Below, piece by piece: positions 35,845 to 45,024 of a stretch of 64,000 nucleotides of DNA (its first letter is position 1; each line of letters begins with the position of its first letter). The position numbers were made by a program, and so were the translations under genes. Below the pieces are notes generated by a model that saw only the letters and a list, made by a program, of their open reading frames with translations, ran no database searches and had not been told where the DNA came from. This DNA comes from Pelotomaculum sp. DTU098. GTDB lineage: Bacteria; Bacillota; Desulfotomaculia; Desulfotomaculales; Pelotomaculaceae. The stretch covers positions 1 through 64,000 of the forward strand of contig LFSA01000022.1 in NCBI GenBank assembly GCA_001512635.1, in the 5' to 3' direction.

Positions 35845-36756
35845 ATGATTGAAACTGATTCCTTGACTAAGGTCTTCGGCAAACTGACGGCTGTTGACCG
35901 GGTTTCAATTAAAATAAATAAGGGTGACATTTTTGGCCTGGTGGGGCCGGACGGGGCCGGCAAAACAACCCTGATCCGGATGCTCTGCGGCATTATCACC
36001 CCCACCGGCGGAAACATCAGGTACTTAAACACAACTGGAAAAAAGGGCCCGGGTGGCGCTACCCGGAGCTTCGGCTACATGCCTCAGAAGTTCAGCCTGT
36101 ACGGTGACCTTACAGTTATGGAAAACATTTATTTTTTTGGTTCTCTATATAGCCTTAAGCGGTCCGTAATCAACCAGCGGGCCGACGAAATACTGGAGCT
36201 GACCAAACTAATTAAATTTAAGAAAAGGTTTGCCGACGAACTGTCCGGGGGAATGAAGCAAAAGCTTGCTTTAACCTGCGCACTCATAGCCAGGCCGGAG
36301 ATGCTGTTTCTTGATGAACCCACCATCGGGGTGGACCCGGAGTCCCGGAAGGAATTCTGGAAAACCATTTACCAGCTGAACAGGGAGGGAATAACCATCC
36401 TGGTTTCCACTCCGTATATGGATGAGGCCGAACTGTGCAAGGTTGTTGCCTTTATGGACAGGGGAAAGGTCGTGGCTGTGGACACACCGTCCGGCTTAAA
36501 AAAGAGCTTTCCCTTTAAAATCTTGGAAATAAAGGCAAATACCCCTTTCCTGGACTTTCTCAGGGGCCTGGAAGAAGTAAAAGACGTCTATTTTTTTGGG
36601 GACCGTTTTCATGTGGTTGTTTCCAATGTAGAGCAGGCCAGAGCTGCTATTGTTAAAGAGATTGCAGGTAGGGGGATAAACCTCGTCCAGATAAAAGAAA
36701 TACCGCCTTCCATCGAGGATGTTTTCGTCTCCCTGGCGGGAAAAGAGGTGGTTTAA
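35845..36756 (+). CDS. ABC exporter ATP-binding protein (first)
   Basis: A 303-residue ABC ATPase of the drug-export (DrrA/YbhF) type. Walker [11 protein letters not shown] (residues about 35-44), Q-loop in [14 protein letters not shown], signature [11 protein letters not shown] (about 134-144) and Walker [17 protein letters not shown]. The C-terminal DUF4162-like extension ([13 protein letters not shown]) is typical. Its stop touches the GTG of the second ATPase gene, giving a translationally coupled pair. In enterobacteria these two ATPases are one fused protein (YbhF); here they are two adjacent genes. Confidence 0.94.
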   Translation: MIETDSLTKVFGKLTAVDRVSIKINKGDIFGLVGPDGAGKTTLIRMLCGIITPTGGNIRYLNTTGKKGPGGATRSFGYMPQKFSLYGDLTVMENIYFFGSLYSLKRSVINQRADEILELTKLIKFKKRFADELSGGMKQKLALTCALIARPEMLFLDEPTIGVDPESRKEFWKTIYQLNREGITILVSTPYMDEAELCKVVAFMDRGKVVAVDTPSGLKKSFPFKILEIKANTPFLDFLRGLEEVKDVYFFGDRFHVVVSNVEQARAAIVKEIAGRGINLVQIKEIPPSIEDVFVSLAGKEVV

Positions 36757-37674
36757 GTGGAATACGTCGTTACCACCCGGGATCTTACCAGGAATTTCGG
36801 TTCTTTCACCGCTGTTAATAAACTCAATATCCGGATCAAGCGAGGGGAAATATTCGGCTTCCTGGGTCCCAACGGCTCCGGGAAAACTACGACCATTCGC
36901 ATGCTCTGCGGTATCCTCGCGCCCACATCGGGTTCCGGCACCGTACTGGGTTACGACTTAACCCGGGAAGCTGAAAAAATTAAACAGAACATAGGCTATA
37001 TGTCCCAGAAGTTCAGCCTGTATGACGACCTTACAGTCTTTGAGAACCTGGATTTCTATGCGGGTATGTACAGCATTCCCTACCGCGAGCGAAAAAAACG
37101 GATAGCCGAAATGCTGGAACTGTCTCTCCTGGAGGGGAAAGAGAACGAACTTGTGGCCAACCTGAGCGGAGGTTTTAAACAGAGGTTGGCCATGGGTTGC
37201 GCCCTTATTTCCAGGCCGTCCATCCTGTTTCTGGACGAACCCACCAGCGGGATTAGCCCCGTCAGCAGGCGCATGTTTTTCGAGATCATTCAGAGACTGG
37301 CCAACGATGGTGTCACGGTGATGGTCACCACCCACTTTATGGATGAGGCGGAACGGTGCTACAATATCGCCTTCATCTCCGAGGGGACGCTTATTGCTAG
37401 CGACACGCCCGACAACTTGAAAAATAACGTGATCAAGGGTTGTCTGGTGGAGGTCGACCTGCCGGACGCCCTGCACAGGACAGGGGAGATTGAAAAACTC
37501 CCCTACGTTAAGGAGTGCTCTGTTCATGGTCCCCTCCTGCATGTTCTGCTGGAATCGGAAAAGGACCTGGAGCTGTTCGAGCAATATACGGGAACCAAGG
37601 CGGCAATCATCAGTCCCTCCCTGGAGGATGTGTTTATTCACCTGGCCGGAAAGGCCAAGAGGCAGGTGTCCTAG
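36757..37674 (+). CDS. ABC exporter ATP-binding protein (second)
   Basis: A 305-residue ABC ATPase with Walker A GPNGSGKTTTI, Q-loop MSQKFSLYDDLTVFENL, signature LSGGFKQRLAM and Walker B ILFLDEPTSGISPVSR. The D-loop is unusual (ISPVSR where VDPxxR is common), and the C terminus again ends in SPSLEDVFIHLAG. It begins without a gap after the first ATPase gene and ends at the start of the permease gene. With the preceding protein it probably forms a heterodimeric motor. Confidence 0.94.
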   Translation: MEYVVTTRDLTRNFGSFTAVNKLNIRIKRGEIFGFLGPNGSGKTTTIRMLCGILAPTSGSGTVLGYDLTREAEKIKQNIGYMSQKFSLYDDLTVFENLDFYAGMYSIPYRERKKRIAEMLELSLLEGKENELVANLSGGFKQRLAMGCALISRPSILFLDEPTSGISPVSRRMFFEIIQRLANDGVTVMVTTHFMDEAERCYNIAFISEGTLIASDTPDNLKNNVIKGCLVEVDLPDALHRTGEIEKLPYVKECSVHGPLLHVLLESEKDLELFEQYTGTKAAIISPSLEDVFIHLAGKAKRQVS

Positions 37675-38784
37675 GTGAGCAGGATCCTGGCTATTTTAAA
37701 AAAAGAATGCCTGCAAATGATGCGGGACAGGTTGACCCTGAGCATGGTTTTCATGCTGCCCCTGGTGCAGCTGCTATTATTCGGCTTTGCCATTCAAACC
37801 GAGGTAAAACACATCCCGACCGCTGTTTTTGACCAGTCCCTGTCCCCTGAAAGCAGGGACTTGCTGGACTCCTTTACAGCTTCTGGTTATTTTGATCTCA
37901 CCTATACGGCCAAAGGATATAGTGAGGTAACAGAACTCATAGACAGCGGAAAAGCGAAAGTGGGAATTATTCTTCCGCCGGATTTCCACCTGAACCTGAG
38001 AAGGGGCGAATCGGCTTCAGTTCAGGTGCTGGTGGACGCAAGCGACAATATGGTGGCCAATTCGGCCATAGCCATTGCCAATTCCATCGGGCTTTTGAAA
38101 TCACAAAAGATTTTGATCCAGAAAGCCCATATCCAGCAATTGCCCTACGATATCAGGGTGCGGCCCTGGTACAATCCGGATGGCATTACGGCGTTTTTCA
38201 TGGTGCCGGCTATTCTGGGGATTATTGTTACCATGACCATGGTGATGATGACATCCATGGGCATTGTCCGGGAGCGCGAAAGGGGCACCCTGGAGCAGTT
38301 GCTGGTTACACCCGTCCGGTCCTATGAACTAATGATCGGTAAGGTTGTTCCATATATTGCCCTGGGCTACATTCAGATTACCGTGGCCCTTCTGGTAGGA
38401 TCCATTGTCTTCGATGTGCCTGTAAGGGGCAGCTTGCTGGAACTTTATTTGTTGACCCTGTTTTTCATTACCGCCTCGCTGGGTTTCGGCATATTCATTT
38501 CAAACATCGCCAGGACCCAGATGCAGGCTTTTCAGATGTCATTTTTCGTTATGCTGCCCAGCATCATGCTGTCGGGCTTTCTCTTTCCCCGGGAAGCTAT
38601 GCCCCTGATTATCCAGTACATCGGCAACTTACTCCCGCTGACTTATTATCTGGTTATCATCAGAGGTATAGTTCTGAAGGGAATAGGATTTTCTTATCTT
38701 TTCCCCCAGGTGGTGGCCCTGTTTGTCTTTTCAGTTGTCGTAATGGCCTTGAGCATCATCAAATTTAAAAAGAGAATTGCTTAG
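37675..38784 (+). CDS. ABC-2 type permease of the export operon
   Basis: A 369-residue ABC-2 (YbhS/YhhJ-type) permease: an N-terminal membrane helix (about residues 22-42), a large extracytoplasmic domain (about 45-170) and five further helices in the C-terminal half, with the RERERGTLEQLLVTPVRSYELMIGKVVPY coupling segment that contacts the ATPases. It follows the second ATPase immediately (stop and GTG start adjacent). The substrate of the exporter is unknown; related systems export drugs or organic ions. Confidence 0.93.
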   Translation: MSRILAILKKECLQMMRDRLTLSMVFMLPLVQLLLFGFAIQTEVKHIPTAVFDQSLSPESRDLLDSFTASGYFDLTYTAKGYSEVTELIDSGKAKVGIILPPDFHLNLRRGESASVQVLVDASDNMVANSAIAIANSIGLLKSQKILIQKAHIQQLPYDIRVRPWYNPDGITAFFMVPAILGIIVTMTMVMMTSMGIVRERERGTLEQLLVTPVRSYELMIGKVVPYIALGYIQITVALLVGSIVFDVPVRGSLLELYLLTLFFITASLGFGIFISNIARTQMQAFQMSFFVMLPSIMLSGFLFPREAMPLIIQYIGNLLPLTYYLVIIRGIVLKGIGFSYLFPQVVALFVFSVVVMALSIIKFKKRIA

Positions 38785-38882
38785 ATCTAACTTGAGTAGG
38801 GCGGCTTTTTGCCTGCGACGCCGGTACTGTACCGGGGTTGCGAAAACGGGGACTTTTTGGATGGAGCAGGAGGTGCTGTTGT

Positions 38883-39491
38883 TTGACTGTAAATTACAGG
38901 GAAAGAGTAAGCCATGCTTTCAGGGATATGGCTATGGAGCGGGGATTTTCCAGGGTTACCGTGGATGAACTGGCCGCCCGCTGCGGCATCAGTAAAAGGA
39001 CCATCTACCGTTATTTTAAAAGCAAAGAAGAGATGGTTGTTACCGTAATGGAAGAATTCATGTCTCAAATTGAGCAGGAAATGGTAGCGGCGCTGAACTC
39101 TTCAACCGGTTCTGTCGAGAAACTAAGTGCCGCGATCCACGCCGTACTGCGGAATATGAAACGGATTAATGTTCCGTTTCTCTATGATCTGGAGAAAAAC
39201 TACCCTCACCTCTGGGAGCGGGTTGAGCAGTTCCGGGCCCGGAGAATCCAGCAGGCTTTTGAGCAGATTTTAGCAAGCGATCAAAGGGGTCATCTCAAAG
39301 ACATCGAACCGGCGATCTTTACCACAGCCCTGCTCGCGGCGATCAGGTCCGTCGTAAACCCCGGGTTTATCATAGAGCAAAACCTGTCCCCGGAAAAAAC
39401 CGTTCAGTCCCTCTTTGAAATATTTTTGTACGGCATTGTCGATGAGCAGGGCAAAGGGGAATTAAAATTTATTGAGGTCAAGGGACACTGA
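38883..39491 (+). CDS. TetR-family transcriptional regulator
   Basis: A 202-residue regulator with an N-terminal TetR helix-turn-helix (RVSHAFRDMAMERGFSRVTVDEL then AARCGISKRTIYRYFKSKEEM, about residues 5-50) and a ligand-binding helical C terminus. I start it at TTG 38883 because AGGAGGT lies eight bases upstream; the longer frame from 38838 adds a Cys/Trp-rich, non-conserved leader. As last gene of the adaptor/ABC/permease operon it probably represses that operon until its ligand appears. Confidence 0.9.
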   Translation: MTVNYRERVSHAFRDMAMERGFSRVTVDELAARCGISKRTIYRYFKSKEEMVVTVMEEFMSQIEQEMVAALNSSTGSVEKLSAAIHAVLRNMKRINVPFLYDLEKNYPHLWERVEQFRARRIQQAFEQILASDQRGHLKDIEPAIFTTALLAAIRSVVNPGFIIEQNLSPEKTVQSLFEIFLYGIVDEQGKGELKFIEVKGH

Positions 39492-39896
39492 TGCCGGGGC
39501 GGGATCCAAAGGTAATTTAACTTGTGCTGAGCCGGGATTGCCGGGCGTTTTTCATTCCTACCCGGTAGCCGGTATTTTTCCTATTGCGGGGTTTTTAAAC
39601 GTCTAAAAATTGAATTTGCAGAAGAATTATCTGGGAAAACAGCGGCGGGGAGGATTAATCAGCTACGCGTTTAATCCTTGAGTATTTTGAATTTCTGCAA
39701 TCTATATCTGGAGAATGCTTCCTTGTGGTTTAAATCCTTTATCCTGGTGCCACATTTTTGGCAAGGTCTCTGGATTGTATAATTCTCATAAAATGTCCTT
39801 AGAAGCCTGGAATATGATCAATACAGATGACCTGGAATTAAGAGAGGGTCATTTCCCAGATTGAAGTTAAAATGAACCGGGAGGAGTATAAATAAT
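39492..39896. other. Intergenic region before cinA
   Basis: No gene visible in about 400 bases. A short GC-rich dyad followed by a T run near 39560-39580 may end the export operon. The GGAGGAG at about 39880-39886 serves the TTG start of cinA. Confidence 0.4.
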
Positions 39897-41126
39897 TTGA
39901 TAACCGAAATCATCTTTACCGGAACAGAACTTTTGCTCGGGCAAATTTTGAACACAAACGCCCAGTATTTGCAGCAGGCCCTGGCTTCCCTCGGCTTTGA
40001 TCTGTATCACCAGGTTACAGTGGGGGACAACCTGGAGCGCTGTGCCGAAGCAATCCGCCAGGCTGCTGCGAGGGCTGATTTGATCTTTATCGGGGGCGGC
40101 CTGGGCCCCACGGGGGACGACATCAGCCGGGAGGCCCTGGGAATGGCCCTGGGACTTCCCCTGGTCCAGGACCCGGCTGCCCTGGCAATTGTCCGCAGGT
40201 TTTATCTGGCCCGGAACATTCCCATGCCCGATGCCAACTTAAAGCAGGCTCTGATCCCCGCCGGCGGGATGGCGCTTGATAATCCTATCGGGACGGCTCC
40301 GGGGATCGTCCTGGAGCACAGCGGTAAAACCTTCTTCCTGCTGCCCGGGCCCCCGGCTGAATTTAACAAAATGCTGGACGAACAGGTTATTCCCTACCTG
40401 CAGAGACGCTTTCCGGACCAGCTGGCTACAATTCATTCACGGGTCTTAAAAATTTGCGGTATGGGAGAATCGGTCCTGGTTGAAAGGCTGGGCGAGTTGC
40501 TGAATAGCTCCTACCCCACAGTTGCGCCCTGCGCCAAAGAGGGCGAGATTCACCTGCGCATTACAGCTAAAGCGGCCAGCAAGGAAGCTGCGGTCTGGTT
40601 CATCGGTGAAATGGAAAGGGCCGTAAGAGAGCGCCTCCAGGGTCATGTTTATGGAATGGACGAAGATACCCTGCCGGCTGTGGTGGGCCGCCTGTTGCTC
40701 CAGGGCGGCCGGCAGATTTCCCTGCTGGAGGCTTTCACCGGCGGACAGCTGGCTCACATGTTTGTGAGCGATCCCACTGCCGCCCAAACCTTTAGGGGCG
40801 GGCTGGTCCTGCCCGGAAACCAGCCGGGTCTGCTGCCCTCAGGTTTTTTCCAGGGAGCTAACACTCTCCTGGATGGGCACGGAAAAGAGGTGGCTGCTCA
40901 AATGGCCGCTGCCGTAAGGCGTTACTTCGGCAGCGGGGTCGGTATTGCTACGGTTGGGGCGGAGCTACCGTCAGAATACTCCCGCCACCAGTACCAGGTG
41001 GGCATCGCTGTGGACTTTGAAGGTAACTGTCAGGTGCAGGAAATGCTGTTCTGGGGCAATACCTCCCAGGCCGCCCAGCGTGCTGCCGGGACCGCCCTGT
41101 TCCTGCTCTGGCAGATTCTGCGCTAA
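39897..41126 (+). CDS. cinA: CinA-like protein (competence/damage-inducible family)
   Basis: A 409-residue protein. The N-terminal molybdopterin-binding-like (COG1058) domain is clear: ITEIIFTGTELLLGQILNTNAQYL, FIGGGLGPTGDDISREALGMALGLPL and a glycine/proline-rich FFLLPGPPAEFNKML, about residues 1-170. The C-terminal CinA/PncC-type domain is only weakly conserved: the usual ESCTGGLLA active-site segment reads EAFTGGQLA, so nicotinamide-nucleotide amidase activity is doubtful. The start is TTG with GGAGGAG upstream. It is convergent with thiN. Confidence 0.9.
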   Translation: MITEIIFTGTELLLGQILNTNAQYLQQALASLGFDLYHQVTVGDNLERCAEAIRQAAARADLIFIGGGLGPTGDDISREALGMALGLPLVQDPAALAIVRRFYLARNIPMPDANLKQALIPAGGMALDNPIGTAPGIVLEHSGKTFFLLPGPPAEFNKMLDEQVIPYLQRRFPDQLATIHSRVLKICGMGESVLVERLGELLNSSYPTVAPCAKEGEIHLRITAKAASKEAAVWFIGEMERAVRERLQGHVYGMDEDTLPAVVGRLLLQGGRQISLLEAFTGGQLAHMFVSDPTAAQTFRGGLVLPGNQPGLLPSGFFQGANTLLDGHGKEVAAQMAAAVRRYFGSGVGIATVGAELPSEYSRHQYQVGIAVDFEGNCQVQEMLFWGNTSQAAQRAAGTALFLLWQILR

Positions 41127-41306
41127 AAAGCCAGAGAGTTATGATTGTCTGCCCTGGGGCGGCTCTGTAAGAACGCCCCCTTCTAGCGACTTTTGTCCCG
41201 GGGCGTCATTTATGCCATTTGACCCAGTGCTGGCAGTGGGTGAATCCAGCTTAAAGAAAATACTTAATAAAAAGTAACTCTAGCACCCGGTACCGGTTAT
41301 CCGGTA

Positions 41307-41954
41307 TTAGGGGATTGGTATTTTGTAGTGAAAGACGGCCAGGTTGCCCGAGGCGACTTTTACAACCGGCCCGGGTTCCGCGATTACGTTGGAAACCGCC
41401 CACTGCCACCGGCTTTCCAGGACTGCATCACGCAGGGGATATTGGAAACCCCGCAAATTCACCCCGGCAGCCCTGTCGCCCAGCACAATCAGGGAGACTG
41501 TATCCCCTACCGAGCCAGGCAGGACCAGTTGATCCTTAACCAGGTATACTGTAACGCCAGGGGAGTCAAAGAGCACATCAATTCCCCGGGCCAGGAGGGC
41601 AGCGGCACTGCATATGTTCGAAATGGTGTGATCCAGGCGGGAGCCTGTGCCGCCCCAGACAACCACCTTTTTAGCGCCCTCGCCTGCCGCCAGCTCCAGG
41701 GCAAGCTGGGTATCGGTGTAGTCCTTTTCGCGTGGAAAGGTCTTAAAGGCAACCCCGGCGATTTCCATATAGCGGCGGTCTTCTTCAGAGATGGAGTCCA
41801 GATCCCCTAAAATCCAATGGGGGGTAAGGTTCAAGGCCCGGGCCCTGCTTGCCCCGCCGTCGACACAGATAATCCTGTCAAAGCAGTCTGTCCGCTGTTT
41901 CCGGTACCAGTTCAGATCACCGTAGGCGCCATTTGTCATGATTAAAAACTTCAC
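41307..41954 (-). CDS. thiN: Thiamine pyrophosphokinase
   Basis: Transfers pyrophosphate from ATP to thiamine to give thiamine diphosphate; cytoplasmic. The 215-residue protein has the family motifs CVDGGASRARALNLTPHWILGDLDSIS (Asp residues for Mg and ATP) in the N-terminal half and FPREKDYTDTQLALELA, GGTGSRLDHTISNI in the middle, followed by the C-terminal thiamine-binding beta domain. It lies 120 bases after the transporter ATPase gene and in the same direction as the TPP-riboswitch transporter operon, which supports a salvage role. GGAAGG lies before the GTG start. Confidence 0.95.
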   Translation of the reverse strand: MKFLIMTNGAYGDLNWYRKQRTDCFDRIICVDGGASRARALNLTPHWILGDLDSISEEDRRYMEIAGVAFKTFPREKDYTDTQLALELAAGEGAKKVVVWGGTGSRLDHTISNICSAAALLARGIDVLFDSPGVTVYLVKDQLVLPGSVGDTVSLIVLGDRAAGVNLRGFQYPLRDAVLESRWQWAVSNVIAEPGPVVKVASGNLAVFHYKIPIP

Positions 41955-42074
41955 TGGTAATCAAACCTTCCAGGTGACTTCCCAACCGTTATTTTTGCCG
42001 AATCCATAAAGGTCTTAGACTTTCTTGGTTAACAAGATACACTTGCCAGGTAAAAAGTTATACCGCTGCCGGTT

Positions 42075-42815
42075 TTAAATCGACAGCGCGTCCATGACGG
42101 CATCCCGGACAGCGCCATAGGCCTGGTCCAGGATGGTGCGGTTTTGCCGCGGGCGGGAGAAGGGAATGCTCATTTCCAATTTGACCACAGTGGGGCATTC
42201 GGAAAGCACATAGACTTTGTCACACAGGTAAAGGGCTTCGTCCACGTCATGGGTAATAAAAAGGACTGTGGGGCGAAACTGTTCCAGCACGCCGGTCAAC
42301 CACGTGTGCATTTTCCTTTTAGTGATGGCATCCAGGGAGGCGAAGGGCTCATCCAGCAGCCAGGTATCGCTGGAAAAAAGGTAGGTTCGCAGCATTGCCG
42401 CCCTCTGTTTCATACCTCCGGAGAGCTGCCAGGGGTAATAGCTCTCAAAGCCCTGCAAGCCGAAGGTCTGGAGGTGTCTTGCTGCTTCGGTGCGGGCAGC
42501 CTTCCTGGGCATTCCCCTCAGGACCAGGGGGATGCTGACATTATCCAGAACGTTCAGGGAGGGCAGCAGTAAATCCTTCTGGTGCATGTAACTGACTAGC
42601 CCCGTTTTGCCCATGACGTCCCCTCCTCCGATGAAGACGCTTCCTTTGTCCGGTTTCATCAACCCTGAGATGATGTTGAAAAGCGTGCTCTTGCCGCAGC
42701 CGCTGGGCCCGAGGATGCCTGTTACACTTCTGTCTGCTGCCACAAGATTAATCTCCCGAAGGGTGAGGAGCCCTGCCAGGGTTATTTGAACCCCTTTTAC
42801 AACTATTTCCGGCAC
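42075..42815 (-). CDS. Thiamine/precursor ABC transporter ATPase
   Basis: A 246-residue ABC ATPase of the nitrate/sulfonate/thiamine-precursor importer type. Walker A GPSGCGKSTLF, signature LSGGMKQRAAM, Walker B TWLLDEPFASLDAITK and H-loop FITHDVDEAL are all intact. It is the last transporter gene of the operon: permease, binding protein, ATPase, all on the minus strand behind a TPP riboswitch. Seven bases separate it from the binding-protein gene. Substrate is inferred to be thiamine or a pyrimidine precursor (HMP or FAMP type) from the riboswitch and the binding protein. Confidence 0.93.
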   Translation of the reverse strand: MPEIVVKGVQITLAGLLTLREINLVAADRSVTGILGPSGCGKSTLFNIISGLMKPDKGSVFIGGGDVMGKTGLVSYMHQKDLLLPSLNVLDNVSIPLVLRGMPRKAARTEAARHLQTFGLQGFESYYPWQLSGGMKQRAAMLRTYLFSSDTWLLDEPFASLDAITKRKMHTWLTGVLEQFRPTVLFITHDVDEALYLCDKVYVLSECPTVVKLEMSIPFSRPRQNRTILDQAYGAVRDAVMDALSI

Positions 42816-42821
42816 GTGGAG

Positions 42822-43832
42822 TTACTCCCCGGGCAGGAACTCATTGGTGAAAGCCTGTCCGGGGTCAACAGGCTGGTCGATGAGTCCCTGTTCATACATC
42901 CAGTCAGCGTATTTTTTCCAGCGTATTTCAGACATCTCTCCCCACACCCGGGCGTCAGACTGGTACTCCTTGGCCAGATACTTCTGGCTTTCCAGAACCA
43001 GGTCCCGGTTCAGTTCAGGAACACTCTCCAGAAGGATCTCCCCGGCTTCCTCGGGGTTTTCGATGCAGTAGCGGTAGCCTCTAGCTGTCCCCTGCAGAAA
43101 ACTACGGACCAGCTCCGGGTTTTCCCTGATTGTTTTTTCGCTGGCAATGATTACGGGGGTGTAGAAGTCCAGGGCCTCGTGGTAATCCCTGAGGTAAATA
43201 AAGTTTAAGGGCATGCCCCTGAGCTCTGCTTCAATGCCCGTCCAACCCTTGTAAATCCAGGCAAAATCGACATCCCTGCGGACGCTGGAAAAGAAATCGG
43301 CCGTCCCGATGTTAATCATTTCAACCTTCTCAAAATCGGCCTGTTCCTGATTCATCAAAGCCCTGAGCATGGCTTCCTCAGTTGGCGAGCCCCAGCCACC
43401 GTATCTTTTCCCCTCGAAATCCCTGGGGCTTTTTATATTCTTTTCCACAGGCGAGGCAAAGCAGGAGGTGTTGTGCTGGATAACTGCCGCCAGGGCTTTG
43501 ACCGGTATGTTCCTGGTGCGGGCGATGGTGACCTCTTCCTGGACACTGAAGCCGAAATCCCCCTGACCGGCGGCGATTAGTTGGATTGCCCCGCCTTCGC
43601 CGGGCTGGACAATTTCTACAGCGAGGCCCTGTTCCCGGTAATAGCCCAGTTTTTGCGCTGCGTAGACCCCGGTGTGATTTGTGTTGGGCGTCCATTCCAG
43701 GATAACAGTTACCTTTTTGAGTTCCTTTTGTCCAGTCTTCTCTTGACCTGCATTACAGCCTGTCAGCAGGGAGGCCAGCAACAGCGGCAGAGAAAACAGA
43801 ACCACCAGAGCCATCACTTTTTTTACTTTCAC
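42822..43832 (-). CDS. THI5/NMT1-like substrate-binding lipoprotein (ThiY type)
   Basis: A 336-residue lipoprotein with a signal peptide ending in the lipobox SLLTGC, then the NMT1/THI5-like fold: VTVILEWTPNTNHTGVYAAQKLGYY, GEGGAIQLIAAGQGDFGFS and a late AWIYKGWTGIEAELRG. The EWTPNTNHTGVYVA segment is characteristic of ThiY/THI5 proteins, which bind pyrimidine precursors of thiamine. The GTG at 43832 overlaps the permease stop (GTGA) and has GGAGGG upstream, so I prefer it over the ATG at 43847. It would be anchored to the outer face of the membrane and feed the permease. Confidence 0.93.
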   Translation of the reverse strand: MKVKKVMALVVLFSLPLLLASLLTGCNAGQEKTGQKELKKVTVILEWTPNTNHTGVYAAQKLGYYREQGLAVEIVQPGEGGAIQLIAAGQGDFGFSVQEEVTIARTRNIPVKALAAVIQHNTSCFASPVEKNIKSPRDFEGKRYGGWGSPTEEAMLRALMNQEQADFEKVEMINIGTADFFSSVRRDVDFAWIYKGWTGIEAELRGMPLNFIYLRDYHEALDFYTPVIIASEKTIRENPELVRSFLQGTARGYRYCIENPEEAGEILLESVPELNRDLVLESQKYLAKEYQSDARVWGEMSEIRWKKYADWMYEQGLIDQPVDPGQAFTNEFLPGE

Positions 43833-44620
43833 TCTAGCTCCCTCCATTCAGTTTTTCGATTCCAGGGAATGATTAACCTTTCCAGAAGACTAACAAGGGT
43901 AAATAGGGCAGTGCTGCAAAGTGTGACCACGAGGATTGCCGCAAAAACCCGGTCCACCTGGAAAGAGCGCTGGGCAAGAGTCATGTAAGTACCAAGTCCT
44001 TGCTTTGCCCCCAGCCATTCCCCGATAACAGCGCCCATAACGCTGTAAGAGGCGGAAATTTTTAGCCCGGAAAAGAAAGACGGTAAGGCCAGGGGCAGCT
44101 TCACCATGCGGAAGGTAGCCAGACGGCTGGCCTTCATTGACCTGAAAAGCTCCAGATAGTCCCTGTCCACCGCTGCCAGTCCTCCCAGCAGACTTAAGGC
44201 GATGGGAAAAAAACAGACCAGTACCACTACAATAACTTTGGGCAGCATCCCGTAGCCGAACCAGATAATAAACAGGGGGGCCACGGATATGATCGGAACC
44301 GTCTGCGAGGCTACAAGCAAGGGATAGAAGGCCCTTTTCAGGAGGGGAATTTCCTCCATAAAAAAGGACAGGATAAAAGAAATAAGAATGGCAATTACAA
44401 AACCAGCCAGACATTCAAGCAGGGTGCTCTGGGCGTGTTTCAGGAGCAGGGGCAAATTCCCCCACAGGGTTTCCAGGATTCTTAAAGGTCCGGGTAAGAG
44501 CCACTCCTGGATCGCCATTACCCGCACCAGGTATTCCCAGAGAACAAGCAACAAACCTATAAACACCAGCGGAACAGCGCTGTTAGTGATGGTTGCGAAT
44601 TTTTTCCTCAATTGTAACAC
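43829..44620 (-). CDS. Thiamine/precursor ABC transporter permease
   Basis: A 263-residue BPD-type permease with about six membrane helices and the EAA-loop-like segment DRDYLELFRSMKASRLATFRMVKLPLALPSFFSGLKISAS, typical of SsuC/ThiX permeases. It overlaps both neighbours: its end couples to the binding-protein gene, and its start lies inside the end of the broken thiamine-binding gene. The GTG at 44620 has no strong ribosome binding site, so it probably depended on translation of the upstream gene, which is now disrupted; reduced expression is possible. Confidence 0.92.
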   Translation of the reverse strand: MLQLRKKFATITNSAVPLVFIGLLLVLWEYLVRVMAIQEWLLPGPLRILETLWGNLPLLLKHAQSTLLECLAGFVIAILISFILSFFMEEIPLLKRAFYPLLVASQTVPIISVAPLFIIWFGYGMLPKVIVVVLVCFFPIALSLLGGLAAVDRDYLELFRSMKASRLATFRMVKLPLALPSFFSGLKISASYSVMGAVIGEWLGAKQGLGTYMTLAQRSFQVDRVFAAILVVTLCSTALFTLVSLLERLIIPWNRKTEWRELE

Positions 44621-44866
44621 CGCCTGCTTTGCAGTCTATCTTGACAACCGAAGGATTCGGGTTGCTCCATTTTCCAGGCAGATTTCCTGGGCCTTTGCTA
44701 CAATATCCAATAAGACAGGCAACTCACCTTCCATTGTGGTTTCCACAGGGCCTACATGGTAGGTTGCGCCGGACTCCTTGATGTGTCCGATGACTTTATC
44801 AATCAGAGGATACAGCCCTTCCTACGGGACATTGGGAATGACCTGCAAGTTCAGGTTGTATTTCAT
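44583..44866 (-). pseudogene. Thiamine-binding protein (MTH1187/YqgV family), disrupted
   Basis: Reading the minus strand from an ATG at 44866 gives a protein of the MTH1187/YkoF-type thiamine-binding family: LNLQVIPNVP, LYPLIDKVIGHIKESGATY, HVGPVETTMEGELPVLLDIV and VVKIDCKAGGVTIEEKI. Two lesions interrupt it: an in-frame TAG at codon 15 (44824-44822) and a one-base deletion near codon 88 that shifts the frame just before SVVKID (restoring one T makes it read through to the TAA at 44583). It is the first gene behind the TPP riboswitch and overlaps the permease start. Confidence 0.85.
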
Positions 44867-44880
44867 GTTTTGCCACCCAT

Positions 44881-44915
44881 AAATAAAAGAGCCTTTTACC
44901 TGAAGAGTAAAAGGC
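44881..44915 (-). terminator. Riboswitch expression-platform terminator
   Basis: On the minus strand GCCTTTTAC / GTAAAAGGC forms a perfect 9-bp stem followed by TCTTTTATTT, 25 bases after the TPP aptamer and just before the first gene. It fits a transcription terminator that forms when TPP is bound. Confidence 0.88.
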
Positions 44916-44940
44916 CAAAACGTACAAACACGAATATATC

Positions 44941-45024
44941 GCATTCCCTACGCTGGCATTACCCAGATCAGGTAGTGTGGGTCAGAACATAGTTCTTTCT
45001 CAGCCGAGTTTTCGGCTCCCCGCG
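44941..45024 (-). promoter_or_regulatory. TPP riboswitch (THI element)
   Basis: The minus strand contains the conserved thi-box landmarks in order: GGGGAGCC, then GGCTGAGA, a GACCC segment pairing with GGGT, ACCTGATCTGGGTAATGCC and AGCGTAGGGAA. These match the TPP-sensing aptamer consensus. It controls the downstream minus-strand operon (thiamine-binding pseudogene, permease, THI5-like binding protein, ATPase and probably thiN) through the terminator at 44881-44915. Confidence 0.96.

Noticed and set aside
44822-44824. Pyrrolysine encoded by the in-frame TAG of the thiamine-binding gene
   Set aside because: A second lesion (frameshift) in the same gene, the absence of pyrrolysine in this protein family and no pyl genes in the window make decay the simpler reading.
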